Assembly: GCA_021826025.1 (NCBI GenBank)
Contig: JAKBBG010000006.1
Coordinates: 1 to 48,831, forward strand
Direction of reading: 5' to 3'
DNA length: 48,831 nt
Origin: Pseudomonadota bacterium
GTDB taxonomy: Bacteria > Pseudomonadota > Gammaproteobacteria > Burkholderiales > Ferrovaceae
Of this stretch, positions 1 to 9,482 are shown piece after piece. Under the pieces are notes generated by a model. The model was not told where the DNA came from. It was given only the letters and a program-made list of their open reading frames with translations, and searched no databases. Every line of letters begins with the position of its first letter. The first letter of the stretch is position 1. Position numbers and translations under genes: made by a program.

Positions 1-982
1 CGCAGGGCAGGTCCTGGGGAAGCCTGGACATCCACTGCCGGTCCGCCTCGGTCAGCCCGGACCGGATGTCTGCCACGACCAGCGCCAGATCGGCCTGTCC
101 AGCCGCCTTCCAGGTGCGCTCGATCCCCGCCTGCTCGACCAGGTCGGCCGTTTCCCGGATGCCCGCGGTATCCACCATGTGAAACGGCACCCCGTCGATG
201 GAAACGGAAGCGCGGATCACATCCCGGGTGGTTCCGGGAACTTCGGTCACCAGGGCGTGCTCCTCCTCGGCGATGGCGTTCAGCAGGCTGGATTTGCCCA
301 CGTTCGGGGCCCCGATCAAAACCACCCGGCATCCGGATCGCAGCAGCAGGCCTTGCGTGGCAGTTCCCAGCAGCGTGTCGATGGCATCCCTCAGGGAAGA
401 CAGCGTTTGCCGAAGGTCGGTCTGCTCCAGAAAATCCACCGCCTCGTCGGCAAAGTCGATGCTGCCTTCCACTCGCAGGCGCAATGCCACCAGGCGCTCC
501 ACCAGGGCGTGCACTTTGTGCGAAAACTGCCCCGTAAGCGACCGCATCGCACCGCGTGCCGCAGCGGCGCTTTCCGCCGCGATCACGTCGGCCACCGCTT
601 CAGCTTGCACCAGGTCGATTTTTTGGTTGAAAAATGCGCGTTGGGTAAACTCGCCGGGGCGGGCCAGGCGGGCGCCCAGTTCCAGGCAGCGGGCAAGCAG
701 CAGGCGCAGAACGGCATCGCCGCCATGGCCTTGCAACTCGACGACATCTTCCCCGGTAAATGACGCAGGGGCCTGAAAGTAGATCAGGAGGCCTTCGTCA
801 ATCACCTCCCCCGCCCCGTCCCGGAAACGCACATGCCGGGCCTGGCGCGGGGCCGGTGGCTCGGATCCCCCTGTGATCCGGCGTGCAAAGCCTTCCAGCG
901 ACGGTCCCGAAACCCGGACCACACCGATCCCGGCACGGCCCGGGGCCGTGGCTATGGCCGCGATGACGTCAGCGCTTGCCAT
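1..982 (-). CDS. mnmE: tRNA uridine-5-carboxymethylaminomethyl modification GTPase MnmE (partial, cut by window edge)
   Basis: MnmE works with MnmG to modify the wobble uridine of several tRNAs and also binds GTP. About 327 residues are visible and the C-terminus lies off the left edge. The N-terminal folate-binding domain starts with a typical MASADVIAAIATAPGRAGIG. The G domain shows G1 GAPNVGKSS, a G2 TTR and G3 DTAG; the NKxD motif and the C-terminal CxGK tail would lie outside the window. The ATG at 980-982 is chosen because it gives the family's N-terminus; it overlaps the yidC stop by 14 bp, which suggests translational coupling. Its place beside yidC near oriC is conserved in proteobacteria. 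Confidence 0.95.
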   Translation of the reverse strand, partial: MASADVIAAIATAPGRAGIGVVRVSGPSLEGFARRITGGSEPPAPRQARHVRFRDGAGEVIDEGLLIYFQAPASFTGEDVVELQGHGGDAVLRLLLARCLELGARLARPGEFTQRAFFNQKIDLVQAEAVADVIAAESAAAARGAMRSLTGQFSHKVHALVERLVALRLRVEGSIDFADEAVDFLEQTDLRQTLSSLRDAIDTLLGTATQGLLLRSGCRVVLIGAPNVGKSSLLNAIAEEEHALVTEVPGTTRDVIRASVSIDGVPFHMVDTAGIRETADLVEQAGIERTWKAAGQADLALVVADIRSGLTEADRQWMSRLPQDLPC

Positions 983-2618
983 CTCCCATCATGCGGGTGA
1001 TTTGCCACTGTTGCGCGATGGAAAGCACGTTGTTGACCACCCAGTACAGAACGAGGCCCGCCGGGAAGAAGAAAAACATGAAGCTGAATGCCAGCGGCAT
1101 GAACATCATGACCTTGGCCTGAACCGGATCCGGAGGTTTCGGGCTCATGCGCTGCTGCAGGAACATCGAAGCCGTCATCAGCAACGGCAGGATGTAATAA
1201 GGATCCTGCGCCGACAGGTCATGAATCCATCCCACGAAAGGCGCATGGCGCAATTCCACCGTGCCCAGCAGCACCCAGTAAAGCGCGATGAAAACGGGAA
1301 TCTGGACCACCATCGGAAGGCACCCCCCGAGCGGGTTGATTTTTTCCGTCTTGTAGAGCTCCATCATGGCCTGGTTCATGCGGGCCTTGTCGTCCGCATA
1401 CTGTTCCCGGATGCGCGTCATTTTGGGCTGCACCACCCGCATGCGCGCCATGGATTTGTAGCTCGCCGCAGACAGGGGAAAGAAGATGGCCTTGATCAGC
1501 ACGGTCAGAAGGATGATGGCCACGCCCCAGTTTCCGACCCAGCCGTGGATCCAGGAAAGGACATAAAACAGGGGAGTGGCGATGATGGTCAGCCAACCGT
1601 AGTCGATAGTCAGGTCGAGGCCGGGAGCCAGCGCCTTGAGTTTGCTTCCTTCCTGGGGTCCCGCATACAGGGGCACGGTCTGCGTTGCCGTGGCGCCCGG
1701 AGCGATGGTTCCCATCGGCAGGATGACGCCGGCCGTATACAGGTCGTTGCCCACTTTTCTCGTGAAAAATTCACGCTCGACGCCTGCTTGAGGCAGCCAG
1801 GCCGCGACGAAATAGTGCTGAAGCATCGCGATCCAGCCGTTGTTGGCGGAACTGGGATAGTCCTTTTTGCCCTTGTCGATATCGGTGAACGGGACTTTCT
1901 TGAACTTGCTGGCTTCCGTGTAGACGGCGGGCCCGGTGTAAGTGCTGACAAACCTGGGGTCTCCCGGCGGGGCCGTAGCAACCCTCAGAAACTGGTAGTA
2001 GGCTTCCGGACTCATGGGGGCGCTGCCAAGATTCCTGACGGCCGTTTCAACCCCGACCACATAGCTGCCACGCTTGAAGTGATACGTCTTGACCACTTCA
2101 ACCACCCCGGGCACGTCGGCCTTGAGCCGCACATCGAGGGAATCCTGCCCGGGCTGCAGGACGGCATCGGTCGTGTCCGGCACAAAGGGGGTTGTGTGGT
2201 TTGGCAGGCCGTTCCCGAGCAAGCCGCTTTGGGCCACGTAAATGAGGCTGCCGCTGTCTTCCAGCAGGGTCACCGGCTGCTTGCCGTCATTGGCGGACAG
2301 GTGCTTGAGCAGCTTGAGGTCGCGCAAATCGGCACCGTCCGTGTCGATCTCCGCTTGCATCACGTCGGTCCGGACCACAACCCTGGCGCCACGGCGCAAG
2401 CCTTGCGTGTCGGTCCCCGTCGCCGTGACAGGCGGGGGCGTTGCCGGAGCAGGAGCGGAAGGAACCGTGGACAATCCGGCCACGGGAGCCGTTGCGGAAC
2501 TCCCCGTGACAGCCGGGGGGGTGGCCGGTATGCCATGTTGGCGGGCTTGCCATGCATCCCACAGCAGGAAGCTGGAAATGGTAAAAATGACAAGCGGAAT
2601 AAGGCGTTGCATGTTCAT
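969..2618 (-). CDS. yidC: Membrane protein insertase YidC
   Basis: YidC inserts proteins into the inner membrane, alone or with SecYEG. The 549-residue product is of proteobacterial length. It has an N-terminal membrane anchor (RLIPLVIFTISSFLLWDAW), a large periplasmic beta domain (about residues 60-330) and the conserved C-terminal 60KD_IMP core with several membrane segments. That core contains the cytoplasmic loop KMTRIREQYADDKARM and NPLGGCLPMVVQIPVFIALY. The ATG at 2616-2618 starts MNMQRLIP; an ATG two codons later is equally possible. A longer open frame reaches 2675 but would overlap yidD. The gene lies 8 bp after yidD and overlaps mnmE, so it is probably one operon from rpmH. Confidence 0.96.
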   Translation of the reverse strand: MNMQRLIPLVIFTISSFLLWDAWQARQHGIPATPPAVTGSSATAPVAGLSTVPSAPAPATPPPVTATGTDTQGLRRGARVVVRTDVMQAEIDTDGADLRDLKLLKHLSANDGKQPVTLLEDSGSLIYVAQSGLLGNGLPNHTTPFVPDTTDAVLQPGQDSLDVRLKADVPGVVEVVKTYHFKRGSYVVGVETAVRNLGSAPMSPEAYYQFLRVATAPPGDPRFVSTYTGPAVYTEASKFKKVPFTDIDKGKKDYPSSANNGWIAMLQHYFVAAWLPQAGVEREFFTRKVGNDLYTAGVILPMGTIAPGATATQTVPLYAGPQEGSKLKALAPGLDLTIDYGWLTIIATPLFYVLSWIHGWVGNWGVAIILLTVLIKAIFFPLSAASYKSMARMRVVQPKMTRIREQYADDKARMNQAMMELYKTEKINPLGGCLPMVVQIPVFIALYWVLLGTVELRHAPFVGWIHDLSAQDPYYILPLLMTASMFLQQRMSPKPPDPVQAKVMMFMPLAFSFMFFFFPAGLVLYWVVNNVLSIAQQWQITRMMGDGKR

Positions 2619-2626
2619 GGCATATC

Positions 2627-2836
2627 TCAGGGAACAGGATCGTAACCGCCGGGATGCCAGGGATGGCACCGGCACAAGCGTTTCACAGCCATCGCCCCGC
2701 CTTTGGCCACCCCATACCGTCCGACCGCTTCGGAAGCATAGTGGGAACAGCTGGGCTCAAACCGGCAGGAACGGCCGAGAAGGGGACTCAGGCCCAGCTG
2801 GTAGAGGCGGATGAGGATTTGAACGAATCGCGACAT
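2627..2836 (-). CDS. yidD: Membrane protein insertion efficiency factor YidD
   Basis: This is a small 69-residue protein of the YidD/UPF0161 family, which assists YidC-dependent membrane insertion. The start [21 protein letters not shown] and the motif [15 protein letters not shown], with paired cysteines, are typical; a third Cys pair region, [15 protein letters not shown], ends the protein. The first 49 bp overlap the end of rnpA in another frame, an arrangement common in this locus. yidC follows 8 bp downstream. Confidence 0.93.
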   Translation of the reverse strand: MSRFVQILIRLYQLGLSPLLGRSCRFEPSCSHYASEAVGRYGVAKGGAMAVKRLCRCHPWHPGGYDPVP

Positions 2837-3159
2837 TTCTGAATGTTCAGCGCCAGGGCCTCGAATTCCGTCGATATCAAACCAAACGTGCCGGAAACAA
2901 AAGGTCTTCGATGCAACACGACCACATCCAGACCGGCCAGAAGCGCGGCATGGCGCCTGAACAATTCACGGCTGACCCGCTTCATGTAGTTTCTCCCCAC
3001 CGCGCTCGGACAAACTTTTCTGCCCACAACCACGCCGAGGCGCGCGAGGGTCAGGCCATTGGGTCGGGCTGCCAGGCGAAAATGGCTGCCCGTGGCGGCA
3101 CAGCGGGCCTGAAACACCGCCTCAAAATCCTGGCTATCGGAAAGCTTTCCGAACACCAC
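2788..3159 (-). CDS. rnpA: Ribonuclease P protein component RnpA
   Basis: RnpA is the protein subunit that, with RNase P RNA, matures the 5' ends of tRNAs. The family core is clear: [10 protein letters not shown] near the start and [26 protein letters not shown], which includes the RNR-like basic helix. The start is uncertain. The frame is open to 3240, overlapping rpmH, with an ATG at 3217-3219. The product from the GTG at 3157-3159 (123 residues) has normal family length and begins after the rpmH stop, so I prefer it; no candidate has a good ribosome binding site. The 3' end overlaps yidD. Confidence 0.9.
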   Translation of the reverse strand: MVFGKLSDSQDFEAVFQARCAATGSHFRLAARPNGLTLARLGVVVGRKVCPSAVGRNYMKRVSRELFRRHAALLAGLDVVVLHRRPFVSGTFGLISTEFEALALNIQKCRDSFKSSSASTSWA

Positions 3160-3178
3160 GGAGAATTTAGGAACGGCC

Positions 3179-3313
3179 TTAAACAGCCAGGCGCGCGCGC
3201 CCTCTGGCCCGCCGTGCATTGATGACGGCACGTCCACCACGGGTCTTCATGCGGATACGGAATCCATGGGTGCGTTTTCGCTTTGTGACCGACGGTTGGT
3301 AGGTACGCTTCAT
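3179..3313 (-). CDS. rpmH: 50S ribosomal protein L34
   Basis: The 44-residue reading frame translates as [19 protein letters not shown] followed by [20 protein letters not shown] and a short tail, an unmistakable L34. The start is the ATG at 3311-3313 and the stop is TAA. It is the first gene of the rpmH-rnpA-yidD-yidC-mnmE run, reading away from dnaA across the candidate origin. It is too short to stand out in ordinary open-frame searches. Confidence 0.97.
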   Translation of the reverse strand: MKRTYQPSVTKRKRTHGFRIRMKTRGGRAVINARRARGRARLAV

Positions 3314-3347
3314 GTTAAAAATCTCGGACCAGTTGACGGAGCCCGCG

Positions 3348-3377
3348 ATTTAACCCCGAAACAGCCTGTCAAGTCAA
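3348..3377 (-). promoter_or_regulatory. Probable sigma-70 promoter of rpmH
   Basis: On the minus strand TTGACT (3377-3372) is followed after 18 bp by TTAAAT (3353-3348), about 35 bp before the rpmH start codon. A second TTGACA overlaps the first by one base but gives poor spacing. The assignment rests on pattern only. Confidence 0.5.
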
Positions 3378-3384
3378 GGAAAAT

Positions 3385-3507
3385 ATATCCACAAGAAGCC
3401 GTTGCGGACAGTGGATAAGTTATCCCTGGAAGGATAGAATCCGTGGTGGATAACCTAGCGCCTGTGCGCCCATACAAATAAATAACATAATAATCAATAT
3501 ATTAAAA
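3385..3507. other. Candidate oriC, left part: DnaA-box-like sites and AT-rich stretch upstream of dnaA
   Basis: Three sites each differ by one base from the DnaA box TTATCCACA: ATATCCACA at 3385-3393 (plus), and on the minus strand the complements of AGTGGATAA at 3410-3418 and GGTGGATAA at 3445-3453. Just before the dnaA start, 3471-3507 is a 37-nt stretch with no G and four C, a candidate unwinding element. The position between rpmH and dnaA is a usual origin site. The same boxes could also serve dnaA autoregulation; a weak TAGAAT at 3435-3440 could be the -10 of dnaA. Confidence 0.6.
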
Positions 3508-4836
3508 ATGGACGACTTTTGGAGCAGCACGCTGAAGCAAATCCGGTCGGAGCTTCCCGAGCAACAGTACACAACCTGGATCCAGCCGCTCCATGCGGAA
3601 ATCAAGGAAGACGGTGTTGTCCTGACCGCCCCCAACCGGTTCATCCTGCAGTGGGTGAGGGAACGCTTTCTTCACCAGATCGAGGAACGGGCCAGGCAAA
3701 ACGGCATCGCCAGCATCCGCCTGGTCCAGCGGACGGAAATGCAGCCCGTTGCGGTCGACAGACTCGTGGACAACGGCTCGCCCCAGGAAGGGGAAACGCG
3801 GCAGGGCCCTCAGGAAAAGCACCGCCTCAACCCGAACTTCACGTTTTCCACCTTCATCGGCGGGAAAGCGAACCAGCTCGCGCGCGCTGCCGCGCTCCAG
3901 GTGGCCGAAAATCCGGGCGCAGCGTACAACCCGCTGTTTGTCTATGGCGGGGTCGGCCTCGGAAAAACCCACCTGATCCAGGCCATCGGAAACCAGATCC
4001 TGGAGCGCCAGCCGCAAGCCAAGGTCCGTTACGTCCATGCCGAGAAATATGTGTCTGACGTGGTGCGCGCGTACCAGCACAAGTCCTTCGACAGCTTCAA
4101 GCGCTACTACCATTCCCTTGATTTGCTGATGATCGATGACATCCAGTTCTTTGGTGGAAAGGCGCGCACCCAAGAGGAGTTCTTCTTTGCATTCAATGCA
4201 TTGGTAGAGTCCCATCGCCAGGTGATCATCACCTGCGACAGCTTTCCGAAGGAAATAGCGGGCATGGAGGAGCGCCTGATTTCGCGCTTTGGCTGGGGAC
4301 TGACGGTCGCCATCGAACCTCCGGAACTCGAAATGCGCGTGGCCATCCTGATCAACAAGGCACGCCTTGAAGGGCTGACACTGGACGAGGACGTGGCGTT
4401 TTTCATCGCCAAACACATCCGTTCCAACGTCCGCGAACTGGAAGGCGCGCTCAAGCGCGTCCAGGCCTATTCCCGCTTCAAGGGGGATCCGATCACGCTG
4501 CAGTCCACCCGGGAGGCCCTGAAAGACCTTCTGGCCCTGCAACACCGTCAGATTTCCATCGAGAACATCCAGAAAACGGTGGCCGACTACTACAAAATCA
4601 AGGTCGGCGACATGTTCTCCAAAAAACGCACGCGGGCGCTTGCAAGGCCCAGGCAAATGGCCATGGCGCTGGCGAAGGACATCACCAACTTGAGCCTGCC
4701 GGACATCGGGGAAGCGTTCGGTGGCAGGGATCACACCACCGTGTTGCATGCCTGCCGGAAAATGCAGGAGTTGTGCGAAACGGACAATACGATCCAGAGG
4801 GATTTTCAGGCGTTGCAGCAGATTCTCAACGGTTGA
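3508..4836 (+). CDS. dnaA: Chromosomal replication initiator protein DnaA
   Basis: DnaA binds oriC, opens the DNA and loads DnaB. The 442-residue product is somewhat shorter than the E. coli protein because the linker domain II (about residues 85-110) is short. Domain I starts [20 protein letters not shown]. The AAA+ domain has Walker [10 protein letters not shown] (G152-K153-T154) and Walker [11 protein letters not shown]. Domain IV carries the DnaA-box-binding signature [14 protein letters not shown]. The ATG at 3508 gives the family's N-terminus but has no Shine-Dalgarno sequence; the bases before it are almost all A and T. Confidence 0.98.
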   Translation: MDDFWSSTLKQIRSELPEQQYTTWIQPLHAEIKEDGVVLTAPNRFILQWVRERFLHQIEERARQNGIASIRLVQRTEMQPVAVDRLVDNGSPQEGETRQGPQEKHRLNPNFTFSTFIGGKANQLARAAALQVAENPGAAYNPLFVYGGVGLGKTHLIQAIGNQILERQPQAKVRYVHAEKYVSDVVRAYQHKSFDSFKRYYHSLDLLMIDDIQFFGGKARTQEEFFFAFNALVESHRQVIITCDSFPKEIAGMEERLISRFGWGLTVAIEPPELEMRVAILINKARLEGLTLDEDVAFFIAKHIRSNVRELEGALKRVQAYSRFKGDPITLQSTREALKDLLALQHRQISIENIQKTVADYYKIKVGDMFSKKRTRALARPRQMAMALAKDITNLSLPDIGEAFGGRDHTTVLHACRKMQELCETDNTIQRDFQALQQILNG

Positions 4837-5048
4837 CAACCCTGAAGATATCCCCGGGAAAACGTGGGGAACAATTGTGGATAAGAAAAGCTTTCCGTCA
4901 AATTCTGAAGTTACCCACAATTCATCCAGATATAATTCTGGAGTTACCCAAAGCCTTGTCCTTGACTTAACGTGTTGCTTTGCGAAGATTTTTTGAAATT
5001 GCACACTTTCTGAGAACGCTTCTAATTATCTATTAACCAAGGTCATCC
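4837..5048. other. Candidate oriC, right part: dnaA-dnaN intergenic region with DnaA boxes and a direct repeat
   Basis: This 212-bp gap holds a perfect DnaA box on the minus strand (TGTGGATAA at 4876-4884) and TTACCCACA at 4911-4919, one base off. Two 17-bp copies of AATTCTGRAGTTACCCA (4901-4917 and 4934-4950) differ at one base and lie 33 bp apart, about three helical turns. AT-rich DNA follows to the dnaN start, where an AAGG at about 5038-5041 may be the ribosome binding site. Together with the sites left of dnaA this suggests an origin on both sides of the gene. Confidence 0.6.
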
Positions 5049-6158
5049 ATGATTATTCTTAAAACGCGGCGCGAACGCCTGCTGGAACCCTTGCAGGCCG
5101 TGATCGGAATCGTCGAACGCCGGCATACCCTGCCGATCCTTTCCAACGTCCTGATCCAGTCTTCCGGCAATGAACTGTCGTTGACTGCCACCGACCTTGA
5201 AGTGCAGATACGGACCAAGTCGCACATCGACGAAGGGACAGGCAATCAGTCCGTGACCATCTCGGCACGCAAGCTCTACGACATTCTCCGCAGCCTGCCC
5301 GGCGAAGCGGCAGTAGCCCTGGAATCGAAGGACGGAAAACTGACCGTGAAGGCAGGGAAAAGCCGCTTCAGCCTGCAAACCCTGGCTGGCCAGGATTTTC
5401 CCACGGTCGCACCCACGGCCGATGCGGGCATCGAGCTGACGATTCCGCAAAAAACGCTCAAGGCCCTGCTGGAGCGCGTGCAATACGCCATGGCGCAACA
5501 GGACGTGCGCTATTACCTCAACGGCACCCTGTTCAAGGTCAGTGGAAACGAATTAACGCTGGTGGCAACAGACGGCCACAGGCTGGGTTACGCATCCGAA
5601 GTGCTGGCCCAGGAATACGCCAAGGCCGAAGTGATTCTTCCACGCAAGTCGGTTTCGGAACTCATCAAGCTGCTGGAGCCGTCAGACCAGCCCGTCACCG
5701 TGGCACTTCGCGCCAATCAGGCCGAATTCGTGTTCGGCTCCGTCGACCTGCTGTCCAAAGTGATTGACGGCAAGTTTCCGGATTATGTCCGCGTCATTCC
5801 TTCCAGCTACACCAAGCACCTCACGCTGCAGCGGCTCGACCTGCTGCAGGCCCTTCAGCGCGCGGCTATTTTATCCAACGACAAAATTCGCGGCGTGCGT
5901 CTCCTGCTTTCGAAGAACAGCCTGGCGGTGGTTTGCACCAACAACGAACAGGAGGAAGCCCAGGAGGACCTCGACGTCGTCTATGGGCAGGAGGCGATCG
6001 ATATCGGCTTCAACATCACCTATCTGCTGGACGTGCTCAACCACCTCACATCCGAAACCATCGTCTGTTCGTTTGGCGACGCGAACAGCAGCATGCTGAT
6101 CACCGTGCCAGGGACGGAAGACCGGTTCAAGTACGTGGTGATGCCCATGCGCATCTGA
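5049..6158 (+). CDS. dnaN: DNA polymerase III beta sliding clamp
   Basis: The beta clamp is the ring-shaped processivity factor of the replicative polymerase. The 369-residue product has the three tandem clamp domains at normal family length. It begins MIILKTRRERLLEPLQAVIG and ends in the family's VMPMRI, the C-terminal motif near the client-binding pocket. The start ATG follows an AAGG-containing sequence. It lies 212 bp after dnaA and 42 bp before gyrB, the ancestral dnaA-dnaN-gyrB order (recF is absent between them here). Confidence 0.98.
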   Translation: MIILKTRRERLLEPLQAVIGIVERRHTLPILSNVLIQSSGNELSLTATDLEVQIRTKSHIDEGTGNQSVTISARKLYDILRSLPGEAAVALESKDGKLTVKAGKSRFSLQTLAGQDFPTVAPTADAGIELTIPQKTLKALLERVQYAMAQQDVRYYLNGTLFKVSGNELTLVATDGHRLGYASEVLAQEYAKAEVILPRKSVSELIKLLEPSDQPVTVALRANQAEFVFGSVDLLSKVIDGKFPDYVRVIPSSYTKHLTLQRLDLLQALQRAAILSNDKIRGVRLLLSKNSLAVVCTNNEQEEAQEDLDVVYGQEAIDIGFNITYLLDVLNHLTSETIVCSFGDANSSMLITVPGTEDRFKYVVMPMRI

Positions 6159-8603
<2,445 letters not shown>

Positions 8604-8642
8604 TTGGCGATGCTTTCTTTTCGGGCAGCGTGACCGGATCAC

Positions 8643-9482
8643 GTGCTGACGATCGTCATTCCCACCTGGAACAACCTCGCGTTGCTCAAGCTGTGCGTGG
8701 CAAGCCTGCGCCGTCACAGCACGCTGCCTTTCGAGATCGCGCTGCACGTGAACGAGGGGAGCGACGGAACCCTCGATTGGGTGCGGGCTGAAGGAATTCT
8801 GCACAGCCATTCCGACCGCAACGTCGGGATTTGCCTTGCCGTCAACCAGGCTGCCGCCCTGTCTTCGCGACCTTACGTGGTGTATCTCAACGATGACATG
8901 GTGTGCTGCCCGGGGTGGGACACGGCGCTCATGGCGCGCATCCGTACGCTGGGCACAGACGCCTTCATGGTGTCGGGAACCATGATCGAACCGCGGGCCA
9001 CGGGAAATCCCTGCGTGATCGTGCGGGATTACGGAAGCGGGCCGGACGATTTTCGCGAAGACGCGCTGTTGGAGGACTTGCCCGCCCTTCACAAGGACGA
9101 CTGGTACGGGGCCACGTGGCCTCCGACGGTGGTCCATCGAAGCTGGTGGGACAAGGTGGGCGGCTACAGCCCCGAATTTTCGCCGGGGATCAGCAGCGAC
9201 AACGACTTTTCCATGAAAATGTGGGCCGCCGGCTGCAGGATTTTCCTGGGCGTCGGCGCATCGCGCGTTTACCACTTCATGTCCCGCTCCACCGGAAAAG
9301 TGGTGCGCAATGATGGCCGGAGGCAGTTTCTGGAAAAATGGGGCATGACCCAGTCGACTTTCGACCGGCACTATCTTCGCCGCGGCCAGCCCGCAACTTC
9401 CCTGGTCCTGCCCGGGCCGGAGCCGACGGCGCGATACTACTGGGATCGCTTGCGCGGAACGGTCAAGCGGTTGTTGGCCTGA
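8643..9482 (+). CDS. Family 2 (GT-A) glycosyltransferase
   Basis: The 279-residue soluble protein starts LTIVIPTWNNLALLKLCVASL, the nucleotide-sugar-binding beginning of GT2 enzymes. It has VNQAAALSSRPYVVYLNDDMV, where NDD takes the place of the DXD metal site. A later SDNDFSMKMWAAGCRIFLG resembles the acceptor/ED region. Donor and acceptor cannot be told. Start GTG at 8643. It stands alone between gyrB and topA, and its stop abuts the topA stop with no base between. Another polysaccharide gene block lies at 20256-28159, so it may act on the same surface glycan; that is inference. Confidence 0.85.
   Translation: MLTIVIPTWNNLALLKLCVASLRRHSTLPFEIALHVNEGSDGTLDWVRAEGILHSHSDRNVGICLAVNQAAALSSRPYVVYLNDDMVCCPGWDTALMARIRTLGTDAFMVSGTMIEPRATGNPCVIVRDYGSGPDDFREDALLEDLPALHKDDWYGATWPPTVVHRSWWDKVGGYSPEFSPGISSDNDFSMKMWAAGCRIFLGVGASRVYHFMSRSTGKVVRNDGRRQFLEKWGMTQSTFDRHYLRRGQPATSLVLPGPEPTARYYWDRLRGTVKRLLA

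Noticed and set aside
873-2645. A 590-codon plus-strand open frame opposite yidC
   Set aside because: It is antisense to a certain yidC and its translation shows no known motif.
4901-4950. CRISPR-like repeat in the dnaA-dnaN gap
   Set aside because: Only two 17-bp copies exist, with a 16-bp gap between them; this fits an origin array, not a CRISPR.
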